A stretch of 64,000 bases of DNA, taken from positions 372,001 through 436,000 of the forward strand of contig NZ_JAPENM010000003.1 in assembly GCF_026342035.1 (NCBI RefSeq), given 5' to 3'. Position numbers and translations under genes: made by a program. The notes beneath the pieces are model-generated. The model was not told where the DNA came from. It did no database searches and saw only the letters and a program-made list of their open reading frames with translations. Below are positions 33,058 to 41,833 of this stretch, piece by piece. The stretch comes from Aldersonia sp. NBC_00410 (GTDB lineage: Bacteria; Actinomycetota; Actinomycetes; Mycobacteriales; Mycobacteriaceae). Position 1 is the stretch's first letter, and each line of letters starts with the position of its first letter.

Positions 33058-34193
33058 CCGACGAGCAGAAGGCACTCCAGGTCGAACTGCGCAAGTACTT
33101 CTCGGAGCTGATCAGCCCGGCCGAGGCCGAGATCATGATGACCGAGCGGCACGGCCCCACCTACCGCGAAGTGATTCGCCGGATGGGTAGCGACGGTCGG
33201 CTCGGCGTCGGCTGGCCGAAGGAGTTCGGCGGCCTCGGCTTCGGCGAGATCGAACAGCAGATCTTCGTGAACGAGGCGTCCCGCGCCGACATCCCGCTTC
33301 CATCGGTCACGCTGCAGACGGTCGGCCCGACGCTGCAGAGGTACGGCACCGAAGAGCAGAAGAAGAAGTTCCTGCCCGCGATCCTCGCCGGTGAAGTGCA
33401 TTTCGCGATCGGCTACAGCGAGCCCGAGGCCGGCACCGACCTGGCGGCGCTGCGTACCACCGCGGTCCGTGATGCCAACGGCGACTTCATCATCAACGGC
33501 CAGAAGATCTTCACCACGGGCGGCCACGATGCCGATTACATCTGGCTCGCGGTCCGCACCGGCGCGGCCGATTCCCGGCACAAGGGCATCTCGATTCTGA
33601 TCGTGGACACCACCGATCCGGGCTACTCGTGGACGCCGATCATCACCGCGGATGGCGCCCACCACGTCAACGCGACGTACTACTCGGATGTCCGGGTTCC
33701 GGCGAACATGCTTGTCGGCGAAGAGAACGCGGGCTGGCGCCTGATCACCACGCAGCTCAACCACGAGCGCGTCATGCTCGGTCCCGCGGGCCGCATCGGC
33801 GGCCTGTACGACACCCTGCGCTCCTGGGCGGCCGCCCGTGACCTGCTCGGCGAGCCGGACGTGCAACGCACGCTCGGCGAGTTGTTCGCGCTGTACCGGG
33901 TGAACGAGCTGCTGAACTGGCAGGTCGCCTCCGCCGTCGGCGACGTCGACGTGGCCGACGCTTCCGCGACGAAGGTGTACTCAACCGAGCGCATTCAGCA
34001 CGTCGGCCGACTGATCGCCGAGATCATCGGTCGCCACGGCGATCCCACCGATCCGGAAACCGCGCAGCTCGCGGACTGGCTCGACAAGCAGGCCAAGCGC
34101 AACCTGGTCATCACCTTCGGTGGTGGCGTCAACGAGGTCATGCGTGAGCTCATCGCCATGGTCGGCCTGAATCTGCCGAAGGTTCCGCGATGA
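33042..34193 (+). CDS. chsE2: Acyl-CoA dehydrogenase subunit ChsE2 (FadE29-like)
   Basis: Catalytic partner of ChsE1. The 383-residue product has GYSEPEAGTDLAALRTTAVR for FAD and substrate contact, TYYSDVRVPANMLVGEE, and a Glu near residue 242 in TQLNHERVMLGP, close to the catalytic Glu reported for FadE29. The C-terminal QAKRNLVITFGGGVNEVMREL is typical. The ATG at 33042 lies inside chsE1. It overlaps chsH2 by four bases. Confidence is high for the family and the pairing; the catalytic residue is placed by counting, not by alignment. Confidence 0.94.
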   Translation: MFIDLTDEQKALQVELRKYFSELISPAEAEIMMTERHGPTYREVIRRMGSDGRLGVGWPKEFGGLGFGEIEQQIFVNEASRADIPLPSVTLQTVGPTLQRYGTEEQKKKFLPAILAGEVHFAIGYSEPEAGTDLAALRTTAVRDANGDFIINGQKIFTTGGHDADYIWLAVRTGAADSRHKGISILIVDTTDPGYSWTPIITADGAHHVNATYYSDVRVPANMLVGEENAGWRLITTQLNHERVMLGPAGRIGGLYDTLRSWAAARDLLGEPDVQRTLGELFALYRVNELLNWQVASAVGDVDVADASATKVYSTERIQHVGRLIAEIIGRHGDPTDPETAQLADWLDKQAKRNLVITFGGGVNEVMRELIAMVGLNLPKVPR

Positions 34194-35230
34194 CGGCGAC
34201 CCCGGAGGCCGAAGCGGACGCCAAATCCGAAATGATTCTCGCCGAGTCGCAGAAGATCCGCGACAACGGCGCGAGCAAACCGCGCACCGGGCGCGATCCG
34301 GTGAACATGCCGATGATCCGTACCTGGCTCGAGGCCATGCGCGACGACAACCCGATCTATGTCGACGAGGCCGCGGCCATTGCGGCCGGTCACGGCGGAA
34401 TCGTTGCGCCGCCCGCGATGGCGCAGGTGTGGACGATGCGTGGCCTCGGAGCCACGCGTGCCGAGGATGACCCGCTCGGCCGGATGACCGACCTGTTGAA
34501 CGAGGCCGGCTACACCTCGGTGGTGGCGACCAACAACGATCAGGTCTACCACCGTTACCTGCGTCCGGACGAAGAGGTTTCGATCGAGACCGTCCTCGAA
34601 GATGTTGTGGGCCCGAAGAAGACGGGCCTCGGCGAGGGCTGGTTCTTCACCACGCGCAGCATCTGGAAGATTGCCGGCACCGACGAGGTCGTGGCCGAGA
34701 TGATGTTCCGCATCCTCAAGTTCGCGCCACGCGCCAAGGAGCCTGTGGCGGAACCGAGGACCGAAGCGTCCTCCAGCCTCGGTGCGCCGCTCGACGATCT
34801 CGATCCGTCGCGGATGCTGCGTCCGTCGGCCTCGCAGGACACCGCGTTCTTCTGGGACGGCGTTGCCGCCCATGAGCTTCGGCTGCAGCAGCGACCGGAC
34901 GGCACGCTGGCGCACCCGCCGGTGCCTGCGCTGTGGAAGGACAAGTCCGAGCAGACCGATTACGTCGTCGCTGCCGGTACCGGAACGGTTTTCAGCTTCG
35001 TGGTGCACCACGCGCCCAAGGTGCCGGGCCGATCGGTGCCGTTCGTGGTGGCGCTCGTCGAACTCGACGAGGGCGTGCGCATGCTCGGCGAGCTGCGCGG
35101 CATCGACTCCGCGGACGTCAAGATCGGTCAGCGCGTGCAGGTCGAGTTCCTCGATCTGCCCGGTGATGAGGAGACCGACCAGAAGCCGTGGACGCTGTAC
35201 GCGTGGCGACCGATCGAGGAGCCATCATGA
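34190..35230 (+). CDS. chsH2: Enoyl-CoA hydratase/aldolase scaffold subunit ChsH2 (MaoC-like + DUF35)
   Basis: With ChsH1 it hydrates the C17(20) double bond; its C-terminal DUF35 (OB-fold) domain holds Ltp2 so that the product passes straight to the aldolase. The 346-residue protein shows a MaoC-like hot-dog N-terminal part (residues 1-175, with GHGGIVAPPAMAQVW) and a C-terminal DUF35 part from about 215 (AHELRLQQRPDGTLAHPPVP, then TGTVFSFVVHHAP). It overlaps both neighbours by four bases, so the operon is translationally coupled throughout. Confidence 0.93.
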   Translation: MTATPEAEADAKSEMILAESQKIRDNGASKPRTGRDPVNMPMIRTWLEAMRDDNPIYVDEAAAIAAGHGGIVAPPAMAQVWTMRGLGATRAEDDPLGRMTDLLNEAGYTSVVATNNDQVYHRYLRPDEEVSIETVLEDVVGPKKTGLGEGWFFTTRSIWKIAGTDEVVAEMMFRILKFAPRAKEPVAEPRTEASSSLGAPLDDLDPSRMLRPSASQDTAFFWDGVAAHELRLQQRPDGTLAHPPVPALWKDKSEQTDYVVAAGTGTVFSFVVHHAPKVPGRSVPFVVALVELDEGVRMLGELRGIDSADVKIGQRVQVEFLDLPGDEETDQKPWTLYAWRPIEEPS

Positions 35231-35640
35231 CCTCTACCCTCCAGTTCTCGGTGGGCGAGACCCTCCCCACCCAGTCGATCTACGCCGATCCGACGTTCAT
35301 CGTGTCGACTGCCCTGGCCACCAGGGACTTTCAGGACGTGCACCATGATATGGACCTGGCGCGTCAGCGCGGGTCGAAGAACATCTTCGCCAACATCCTG
35401 ACCGACACCGGTTTGGTGCAGCGGTTCATCACCGACTGGGCCGGTCCGCGCGCGGTGATCAAGTCGATCAAGCTGCGTCTCGGCGTCCCCTGGTACGCAT
35501 ACGACACCCTGGTCCTGAACGGGACCGTCGCGTCCATCGACGAGGACGGCCTGATCACGGTCGATGTCGTCGGCAAGGACAGCCTCGGTGACCACATCAC
35601 GTCGAAGGTCACCCTGGTCATGAATGGAGTGTCCGAATGA
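35227..35640 (+). CDS. chsH1: MaoC-like enoyl-CoA hydratase subunit ChsH1
   Basis: Hot-dog-fold partner of ChsH2. The 137-residue product has the hydratase motif TRDFQDVHHDMDLAR, in which the Asp/His pair is the usual catalytic set, and NIFANILTDTGLVQRF. On its own it is a half-size subunit; the active hydratase is the ChsH1-ChsH2 complex. The ATG at 35227 overlaps the chsH2 stop, and its stop overlaps the ltp2 start by four bases. Confidence 0.92.
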   Translation: MTSTLQFSVGETLPTQSIYADPTFIVSTALATRDFQDVHHDMDLARQRGSKNIFANILTDTGLVQRFITDWAGPRAVIKSIKLRLGVPWYAYDTLVLNGTVASIDEDGLITVDVVGKDSLGDHITSKVTLVMNGVSE

Positions 35641-36821
35641 GCGAATTGTCCGGCAGTAATCTTTCAGGGAGGGCAGCCATTGTCGGCATCGGTGCGACCG
35701 ACTTCTCCAAGGATTCCGGGCGCAGCGAACTGCGGCTCGCCGCCGAGGCGGTCAGCGCCGCGATTGCCGACGCCGGGCTGACTCCCGCGGACGTCGACGG
35801 GCTCACCTCGTTCACGATGGACACCAACACCGAGATCGCGGTTGCGCGCTCGGTGGGGATTCCGAGCCTGAAGTTCTTCTCCCGCATTCACTATGGCGGT
35901 GGCGCGGCCTGCGCGACCATTCAGCAGGCGGCGATGGCGGTGGCCACCGGCGTCGCCGATGTGGTTGTCGCCTACCGCGCGTTCAACGAGCGCTCGGGAA
36001 TGCGCTTCGGCCAGGTCAATACGTCGCTGGTGGCGCAGGTCAACTCCTCGGGCACCGACAACGCGTTCTCCTACCCGCACGGGCTGAGCACGCCGGCCTC
36101 CTTTGTCGCGATGGTCGCGCAGCGCTACATGCACGTGTACGGCGCCACCAGTAGGGATTTCGGCGCGATCGCGGTCGCCGACCGCAAGCACGCGGCGACG
36201 AACCCGAACGCCTTCTTCTACGGTAAGCCGATCACGATCGAGGATCACCAGAATTCGCGCTGGATCGCCGAACCGCTGCACCTGCTCGACTGCTGCCAGG
36301 AATCCGACGGTGGTATAGCGATCGTGGTGACCTCGCCCGAACGGGCGAAGGACCTGCCCAACGTGCCGGTCGTGATCGCCGCTGCCGCACAGGCTTCCGG
36401 CTCCGATCAATACATCATGACCAGCTACTACCGGGACGAGATGTCCGGTCTGCCGGAGATGGGCATGGTGGGCGATCAGCTCTGGTCGCAGTCCGGTCTG
36501 AGTCCGCAGGACATGCAGACCGCCATCCTCTACGACCACTTCACGCCGTACGCGCTGATGCAGCTCGAGGAACTCGGCTTCTGCGGCCGGGGCGAGGCGA
36601 AGGACTTCATCGCCGACGGCGCTATCGAACTCGGTGGTCGACTGCCGATCAACACGCACGGCGGCCAGCTCGGCGAGGCCTACATCCACGGCATGAACGG
36701 GATCTCCGAGGCCGTGCGTCAGATCCGGGGAACCGCGGTCAATCAGGTGCCGGATGTGACGAACGTGCTCGTCACCGCCGGCACCGGCGTACCGACCTCC
36801 GGGCTGGTCCTCACCGCCTGA
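35637..36821 (+). CDS. ltp2: Thiolase-like retro-aldolase Ltp2
   Basis: Ltp2 cleaves the 17-hydroxy-pregn-4-en-20-carboxyl-CoA product to androstenedione and propionyl-CoA, completing side-chain removal. The 394-residue protein has the SCP-x-type thiolase fold (AAIVGIGATDFSKDSG at the start, HYGGGAACATIQQAAMAVA in the core) but lacks the classic thiolase nucleophile setting, as expected of this aldolase. C-terminal motifs YDHFTPYALMQLEELGFC and NTHGGQLGEAYIHGMNG carry Tyr and His candidates for catalysis. It is the last gene of the operon and is followed by a hairpin. Confidence 0.93.
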   Translation: MSELSGSNLSGRAAIVGIGATDFSKDSGRSELRLAAEAVSAAIADAGLTPADVDGLTSFTMDTNTEIAVARSVGIPSLKFFSRIHYGGGAACATIQQAAMAVATGVADVVVAYRAFNERSGMRFGQVNTSLVAQVNSSGTDNAFSYPHGLSTPASFVAMVAQRYMHVYGATSRDFGAIAVADRKHAATNPNAFFYGKPITIEDHQNSRWIAEPLHLLDCCQESDGGIAIVVTSPERAKDLPNVPVVIAAAAQASGSDQYIMTSYYRDEMSGLPEMGMVGDQLWSQSGLSPQDMQTAILYDHFTPYALMQLEELGFCGRGEAKDFIADGAIELGGRLPINTHGGQLGEAYIHGMNGISEAVRQIRGTAVNQVPDVTNVLVTAGTGVPTSGLVLTA

Positions 36822-36855
36822 CGGCTGCGCTTCGGCCGCACACTTCTCCTCGGTG

Positions 36856-36883
36856 CCGCACACCCGCTGATGCGAGTGTGCGG
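36856..36883 (+). terminator. Hairpin after ltp2
   Basis: CCGCACACCCGC (36856-36867) pairs with GCGAGTGTGCGG (36872-36883), one mismatch, four-base loop. It lies 35 bases after the ltp2 stop. The 190-base gap up to the next gene holds nothing else recognised. Confidence 0.65.
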
Positions 36884-37011
36884 TGATGTGGCGGGGGTGT
36901 GCGGTCGCGGGCAGTATCGGGAACGCCCTCGCCGCGCGAACCAGCGTGCGACGATTGAAATCGGCGCGGCGATCCACCGGAAGGGCCGGCGGCGCGGCGG
37001 TCGGGGATGCC

Positions 37012-37968
37012 ATGTTCAGCGAGCGGCGACGAGCGGTCGGAGCGTCTGGCCTGGCACTTCTCCTCGCGACCGTCGCGATCGCGCTTGGCGGCACCCTGCC
37101 CGGCTACACCCCGCCGCGACCACACCCGTCCGAGGGCAACGGGTCGCTCGTCGCCGTCGCGGTGCTGCTCATCCTCGCTGTCGCAATCCTGATGGCCGGG
37201 CTGGTCGTGGCGCTGCGCCGCGGCGGCGGCCGGGACGCACCCAGCGGCGAAACCCGGTCCTGGCAGTTGGAGACCAACCGCCCCACCGCGCGCCAGGTTC
37301 TCATCCTCGCCGGCGTCGCGGCGGTCGTGCTGGCGTTGTTCGCCGCGCTGTCGATGGTCCGTGCCGCGCTCGCTCCGGACCCGGCGCAGCAGACTCCGGT
37401 GCGCAACACCGATCCCGACGCCGACGAACCCGCCGCGGAACCCGCCGCCGAGCGCGCCGATGAACAGGCGCGGCCCGACCCGCCCGATGTGTTCGACTGG
37501 GTCGCACTCGGTGGCGCCACGCTGGTGGTGCTGACGATCGCCGGGGCCGGTCTGGTCTCGGCCCGAACCGGCGCGAGCCTGTCCAACGACAGGCGAGAGA
37601 GCATCGTGGGGCCCGTGCCGGTCGACGTCGATGTCTCCGAATCACTCGCGCGCGCTGCTGAACTCGGCCTGGCGGAAATGTCGGAGCCGGGCCGGGATCC
37701 CCGCGAAGCGATCATCGCCTGTTACGCCGCTATGGAGACCGCGCTGGCGGATGCGCCGCTGGTCGCCCCGCGCGCGTCGGACACGCCGTCGGAAGTGTTG
37801 GCGCGAGCGGTCACACACGACGCGCTACACACGGACGCGGCGGGCGAGCTGGTGGCGCTGTTCACCGAGGCGCGGTTCAGCCCGCATCGGATGGGCGAGT
37901 CGCACCGCGAATCGGCAACGCGGCAGCTGCAATCGGTGCTCGATGACCTGCGTGGGCGGCGGCCATGA
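37012..37968 (+). CDS. DUF4129-type membrane protein
   Basis: The 318-residue product has membrane segments near the N-terminus (ASGLALLLATVAIALGG), at about 45-65 (LVAVAVLLILAVAILMAGLVV), at about 100-125, and near 170 (ATLVVLTIAGAGLV), with an acidic extracellular-type loop rich in Asp, Pro and Ala between the third and fourth. The C-terminal cytoplasmic helical domain (EAIIACYAAMETALADA, ASDTPSEVLARAV) is typical of DUF4129. ATG 37012 is chosen as the start just before the first segment. It leads a run with MoxR and DUF58 genes, a widespread but poorly understood set. Confidence 0.85.
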   Translation: MFSERRRAVGASGLALLLATVAIALGGTLPGYTPPRPHPSEGNGSLVAVAVLLILAVAILMAGLVVALRRGGGRDAPSGETRSWQLETNRPTARQVLILAGVAAVVLALFAALSMVRAALAPDPAQQTPVRNTDPDADEPAAEPAAERADEQARPDPPDVFDWVALGGATLVVLTIAGAGLVSARTGASLSNDRRESIVGPVPVDVDVSESLARAAELGLAEMSEPGRDPREAIIACYAAMETALADAPLVAPRASDTPSEVLARAVTHDALHTDAAGELVALFTEARFSPHRMGESHRESATRQLQSVLDDLRGRRP

Positions 37969-38450
37969 CGCGGGTGGTCGTCGGCAGCGTTGTGCTGCTC
38001 GTCCTGCTCGAGGTGGCGCTGGTGGCGGGCCCGCTGCGGGAATGGCTCCTGCTTGCCTGTGCGGGTGTGCTGGCAATCGCATTGTGGGGGGTGCTGTCCC
38101 GGGCGTTGAAGCCGGCACCACCCGGCCCGACCACCCCGGCGGACACGACACCCGATGACGCGCTGCGCCGGTGGCGCGAACGCACCCGGATGCAGCTCGC
38201 CTGGGCCGACGGCACTCGCGGCGACTGGGACCGGCATGTTCGGCCGATGGTCGCGCGCGACTTCCAGCTCGCGCTCGGACGCCGATTCGACGGCAGCACA
38301 GCCGGTCTCGATGCCGCCGGCAACGTGATGTTCGGTGCAGAACTCTGGACCTGGGTCGACCCGTCGGGAGTGCGCGGCGCAGAACGCGATCGCCCCGGGC
38401 CGGGGCGCGAGGTGCTCGGCGAGATCCTCGACCGATTGGAGCGAATGTGA
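37965..38450 (+). CDS. Small membrane protein of the MoxR cluster
   Basis: The 161-residue product has two N-terminal membrane segments (VVVGSVVLLVLLEVALVAG and WLLLACAGVLAIALWGVL) and a cytoplasmic domain with RRWRERTRMQLAWADGTRGD and LALGRRFDGSTAG. It overlaps the preceding gene by four bases and precedes moxR by 13, so it is part of the same operon. I do not know a function; small two-segment proteins often stand at this place next to MoxR ATPases in mycobacteria and nocardiae. Confidence 0.8.
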   Translation: MTRVVVGSVVLLVLLEVALVAGPLREWLLLACAGVLAIALWGVLSRALKPAPPGPTTPADTTPDDALRRWRERTRMQLAWADGTRGDWDRHVRPMVARDFQLALGRRFDGSTAGLDAAGNVMFGAELWTWVDPSGVRGAERDRPGPGREVLGEILDRLERM

Positions 38451-38463
38451 ATCGGGTGGCGAC

Positions 38464-39423
38464 GTGACCACACCGCTGGAGCTGTCGACCGAGCGCGCGG
38501 AGGCGGTGCTCGCGGAGATCGAACGGGTCGTGGTGGGCAAACAGCAGGCGCTGCGCCTGGTTCTGCTCACCATGCTCGCCGGTGGACACGCGCTCATCGA
38601 GGACCTGCCCGGTCTCGGAAAGACCCTCATCGCACGCTCTTTCGCCGCTGCGCTCAGTCTGGATTTCAAGCGAGTGCAGTTCACTCCCGACCTGCTGCCC
38701 GCCGATCTGCTCGGGTCGATGATCTACGACATGCGATCGGCCCGATTCGATTTCCGGCCGGGCCCGATCTTCACCAATCTGCTGCTCGCCGACGAAATCA
38801 ATCGCACACCACCGAAGACGCAGGCGGCGCTGCTCGAGGCAATGGCCGAATCGCAGGTCAGCATCGACGGTGAGACACGGCCGCTGCCCGATCCGTTCGT
38901 GGTGCTTGCCACCGACAACCCGATCGAGTACGAGGGCACCTACCCGTTGCCGGAGGCGCAGCTGGACAGGTTCGCGGTTCGCTTGCGCCTGGGTTATCTC
39001 GGCGAGCCCGATGAGCGGGAAATGTTGCGCCGCCGGATCGATCGGGGCGCGCGGGAGCCGGTGGTGAACAAGGTCGTCGACACCGCCGATCTGCTCGCGA
39101 TGCGCGGGGCCGTCGAAGAGGTGTCCGTACACGGCGATGTCCTCGCCTATGTGGTGGCGCTGGCCGCGGCTACCCGTAGCCACCCGCAGGTCGAGGTGGG
39201 GGCGAGTCCGCGCGCGGAACTCGATCTCGTGCAACTGTCCCGGGCACGCGCGATGCTGGCCGGTCGCGACTACGTCATTCCCGAGGACGTCAAAGCCCTT
39301 GCGGTTCCGGCGATTGCGCACCGAATCAGTCTGCGTCCCGAGATGTGGGTTCGGCGGATCCAAGGCGCGGACGTGGTGGAGGAGTTGCTGCGTCGGCTGC
39401 CGGTACCTCGGGCCAAGCGATGA
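38464..39423 (+). CDS. MoxR family AAA+ ATPase
   Basis: MoxR ATPases act as chaperones that help mature or insert metal centres and activate partner proteins, often together with a DUF58 protein. The 319-residue product has Walker A DLPGLGKT near residue 43, Walker B LLADEINRTPPKTQAALLEAM near 105, and the ATDNPIEYEGTYPLPEAQLDRF sensor region near 145. Start GTG 38464 is chosen because the family begins close before this point. It overlaps the DUF58 gene by four bases. The substrate in this organism is unknown. Confidence 0.92.
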   Translation: MTTPLELSTERAEAVLAEIERVVVGKQQALRLVLLTMLAGGHALIEDLPGLGKTLIARSFAAALSLDFKRVQFTPDLLPADLLGSMIYDMRSARFDFRPGPIFTNLLLADEINRTPPKTQAALLEAMAESQVSIDGETRPLPDPFVVLATDNPIEYEGTYPLPEAQLDRFAVRLRLGYLGEPDEREMLRRRIDRGAREPVVNKVVDTADLLAMRGAVEEVSVHGDVLAYVVALAAATRSHPQVEVGASPRAELDLVQLSRARAMLAGRDYVIPEDVKALAVPAIAHRISLRPEMWVRRIQGADVVEELLRRLPVPRAKR

Positions 39424-40697
39424 GTACCGCCGCGGTGGACGAATCGACCCGCGGCGTGGTCGCCGAACTGCGCTGGCGCGTCGCGCCACTCACCGGCGCA
39501 ATCGCCGCTTGTGCCGCGGTCGCGCTGATCGGTGCCGTCGCACTGGCGCGGCCGGACTTGGTGGCGTTCGCAGCGCCGTTGCTCGGCGTCCTGGTCTCCG
39601 CTGCCTGGCAACGCGGTTCGGGAGCGGTACGTGCGTCTGCGGAGCCGGATACGGTGCGCTGCTTCGAGTCCGAGCCGATGCGCATCGCGGTGACCGCTGA
39701 ACCGGTATCCGGTGGCACCCGGATGCGAGCCGACCTTGCGCCACTGCCCGGCGTCACCGTGGACCTTGACGAGACCGCAACCGATTCGGGCGCAGCGGGA
39801 TTCGTCGCCGACCTGACCGCGCCGCGCTGGGGCAACTATGCGGTGACCGCGCAGATCGAGGTCACCGCGCCGTCCGGACTGCTGATCGGGAGCGCCCGCG
39901 TGCCGGTGGCGGCGGCTCTGGTGTATCCGCTGGTCAGCCCGCGCCGCACCCGGATGCCCGAGACCGAACTGCCGGACCGGCTCGGCACGCACCTGACGCG
40001 CAGGCACGGCCCGGGCACCGAGTACGCCGAGATCCGGGTATGGGCGCCGGGGGACCAACTGCGAGCGGTGAACTGGCCGGTCAGTGCGCGGCGGGGCCGG
40101 TTGCACGTGACGGAACGGCTCACCGATCGCGCGGCGGATGTGGTGGTCGCGATCGACACGTATCCGCAGCCGACCGGCCCCGCGACCGAAGCACTGGATC
40201 GCGCGGTGCGCGGTGCGGTGCAGGTGGTGCAGACCGCGCTGCAGGAGGGGGATCGTGCCGGCGTGGTCCTGCTCGGTCAGCGGCCGCGCTGGCTCGGCCC
40301 CGACATCGGGCGCAGGCAGTTCTACCGCGTACTCGACGCCGTGCTCGGTGCCGGTGACGAGCACCCGGTCCGGGGCACCCTCGCGCCGCGGTTCGCAGTG
40401 CCGCCCGGTGCGGTGGTGATCGCATTCTCGACGATGCTCGACACCGCGTTCGCGCTCGCGCTGATCGACCTGTGCCGGCGGGGTCACACCGTCGTTGCCG
40501 TCGACGTGCTCGCGGGCAGTCCGTTCGAGCACGAGTCGGACGCGATGCTGGCGCACCTGTGGCGCCTCGAACGCGCTTCGATGCGGCGCGACTTCGGCGT
40601 GGTCGGGGTGCAGGTCGTGGCGTGGAACGGCGAGGTCGAACTCGATGCGGTCATGCGGTTGGCCTCGGCACGCACGGTGCGCAGGCGGCGGCGATGA
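39420..40697 (+). CDS. DUF58 domain protein
   Basis: The 425-residue product has two membrane segments near the N-terminus (IAACAAVALIGAVALA and LVAFAAPLLGVLVSAAW), then a beta-rich region, then the DUF58 signature EIRVWAPGDQLRAVNWPVSA near residue 205 and a von Willebrand A-like domain (DVVVAIDTYPQP). DUF58 proteins are the standard partners of MoxR ATPases; the vWA-like part probably binds metal or partner proteins. It overlaps both neighbours and sits in one operon with them. Confidence 0.9.
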   Translation: MSTAAVDESTRGVVAELRWRVAPLTGAIAACAAVALIGAVALARPDLVAFAAPLLGVLVSAAWQRGSGAVRASAEPDTVRCFESEPMRIAVTAEPVSGGTRMRADLAPLPGVTVDLDETATDSGAAGFVADLTAPRWGNYAVTAQIEVTAPSGLLIGSARVPVAAALVYPLVSPRRTRMPETELPDRLGTHLTRRHGPGTEYAEIRVWAPGDQLRAVNWPVSARRGRLHVTERLTDRAADVVVAIDTYPQPTGPATEALDRAVRGAVQVVQTALQEGDRAGVVLLGQRPRWLGPDIGRRQFYRVLDAVLGAGDEHPVRGTLAPRFAVPPGAVVIAFSTMLDTAFALALIDLCRRGHTVVAVDVLAGSPFEHESDAMLAHLWRLERASMRRDFGVVGVQVVAWNGEVELDAVMRLASARTVRRRRR

Positions 40698-41122
40698 GAA
40701 TCGGTGCGGCAGTTGCCGGATTGGCGATGGTCACCGCGGCGGCATTCGGCGCTTCGGGTGCGGCGGTGGCCGCGGTTGCGGTGGCGGGCGTGCTCGCCCT
40801 GCTCGGTGTCGCGGTGCCGCGGCTCTCGCCTGTGGCCGTGCTCGCGACGATCGGCGTGCTCGCGCTGGGTACGCCCTCGCTGGGGGCGTCGACCCTCGCG
40901 GGACTGGCCGCGATCGGATACCTGCTTGCCGTGCACGCCGATCTGCCTGCGGTACAGCCGTTCACGAGTCAGACGATGCTCGGTATTGCCGGGTTCACCG
41001 TTGTCGCAGCGGCGGCGGGTTTGCTACCGGTGGCGCCGACGTGGCTCCCGGTCGTGGTCCCGGTGCTCGTCGTCGTGCTCTACGCCGGGGCCCTCACGGC
41101 CGTCCGTAGCGCGGCGGGGTAG
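40694..41122 (+). CDS. Hydrophobic membrane protein, end of MoxR operon
   Basis: The 142-residue product is almost entirely hydrophobic, with about five membrane segments rich in Ala, Val and Leu and few charged residues. ATG 40694 overlaps the DUF58 stop by four bases, so it belongs to the same operon. No domain is recognised. It may be the membrane anchor of the MoxR complex, but that is only suggested by position. Confidence 0.75.
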   Translation: MRIGAAVAGLAMVTAAAFGASGAAVAAVAVAGVLALLGVAVPRLSPVAVLATIGVLALGTPSLGASTLAGLAAIGYLLAVHADLPAVQPFTSQTMLGIAGFTVVAAAAGLLPVAPTWLPVVVPVLVVVLYAGALTAVRSAAG

Positions 41123-41180
41123 CGCCCCGGCGCAGCGTGGCAAGGCTGGCGCGTCGGTCCCGACTTCTTCGTGTACCCGC

Positions 41181-41771
41181 TCAGATCGGTCGACGGCGCA
41201 CCCGATAGCGCAGGTGAAGCACCCGGTTGCCCCGAATCACCACGTCGGGATCCGCCAGCAGGTGCTGCGCGTGGACCGACCCGAAGTAGCGCTTGCCGGA
41301 GCCGAACACGACGGGTACGACGTCCATGCGCACCTCATCGATCAGGCCCGCGGCAAGCACCTGGCCACCGACGTCGCCGGCCGCGACCTCGACCACGCGG
41401 TCACCCGCAAGCTGCTGCGCCTTGGCCACGGCTGCCTCGACGCCGTCGACGAAGTGAAACGGCGCCTCGGGGTCCCAGCCCTCGGGCGCCGGTCGGTGCG
41501 TCACGACGACCACGTGGTCGATCCCGCTCGGTGGCTTCCCGTCCCAGCCGTCCGTCAGGTCGAAGACGTGGCGGCCGGCGATGGTCGCCCCGATCTGGTC
41601 CCAGTACGGCCGGGTGTAGTCATAGGACGCTTGCGACACCTTCAACGCGCCGCTCTCGTCCAACGGCACGTCACCGCTGAGCAACCAGTCGAACAGCGGT
41701 CCGGGCTGGTCGTTCCCGTCCGCGATAAAGCCGTCCACCGACACCGAGCTGTACATGACAACCTTGCCCAC
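41181..41771 (-). CDS. Dihydrofolate reductase-like (RibD C-terminal) protein
   Basis: The 196-residue protein matches the RibD C-terminal/DHFR-like family: N-terminal VVMYSSVSVDGFIADGND, then DIAG-type GATIAGRHVFDLTDGW, VEVAAGDVGGQVLAAGLIDEV (the glycine-rich NADPH-binding stretch) and PVVFGSGKRYFG. These are NADPH-dependent reductases of unknown substrate; this group is also found as resistance-associated reductases. Start ATG 41771. It lies downstream of fprB on the same strand, 63 bases away, but a shared role is not evident. Confidence 0.87.
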   Translation of the reverse strand: MGKVVMYSSVSVDGFIADGNDQPGPLFDWLLSGDVPLDESGALKVSQASYDYTRPYWDQIGATIAGRHVFDLTDGWDGKPPSGIDHVVVVTHRPAPEGWDPEAPFHFVDGVEAAVAKAQQLAGDRVVEVAAGDVGGQVLAAGLIDEVRMDVVPVVFGSGKRYFGSVHAQHLLADPDVVIRGNRVLHLRYRVRRRPI

Positions 41772-41833
41772 GGGACTCTCCTCTGCTTTGGGGTGCCCCC
41801 AAATTAGCGTGTCGTGAGCAGCAATTGCCGTTG

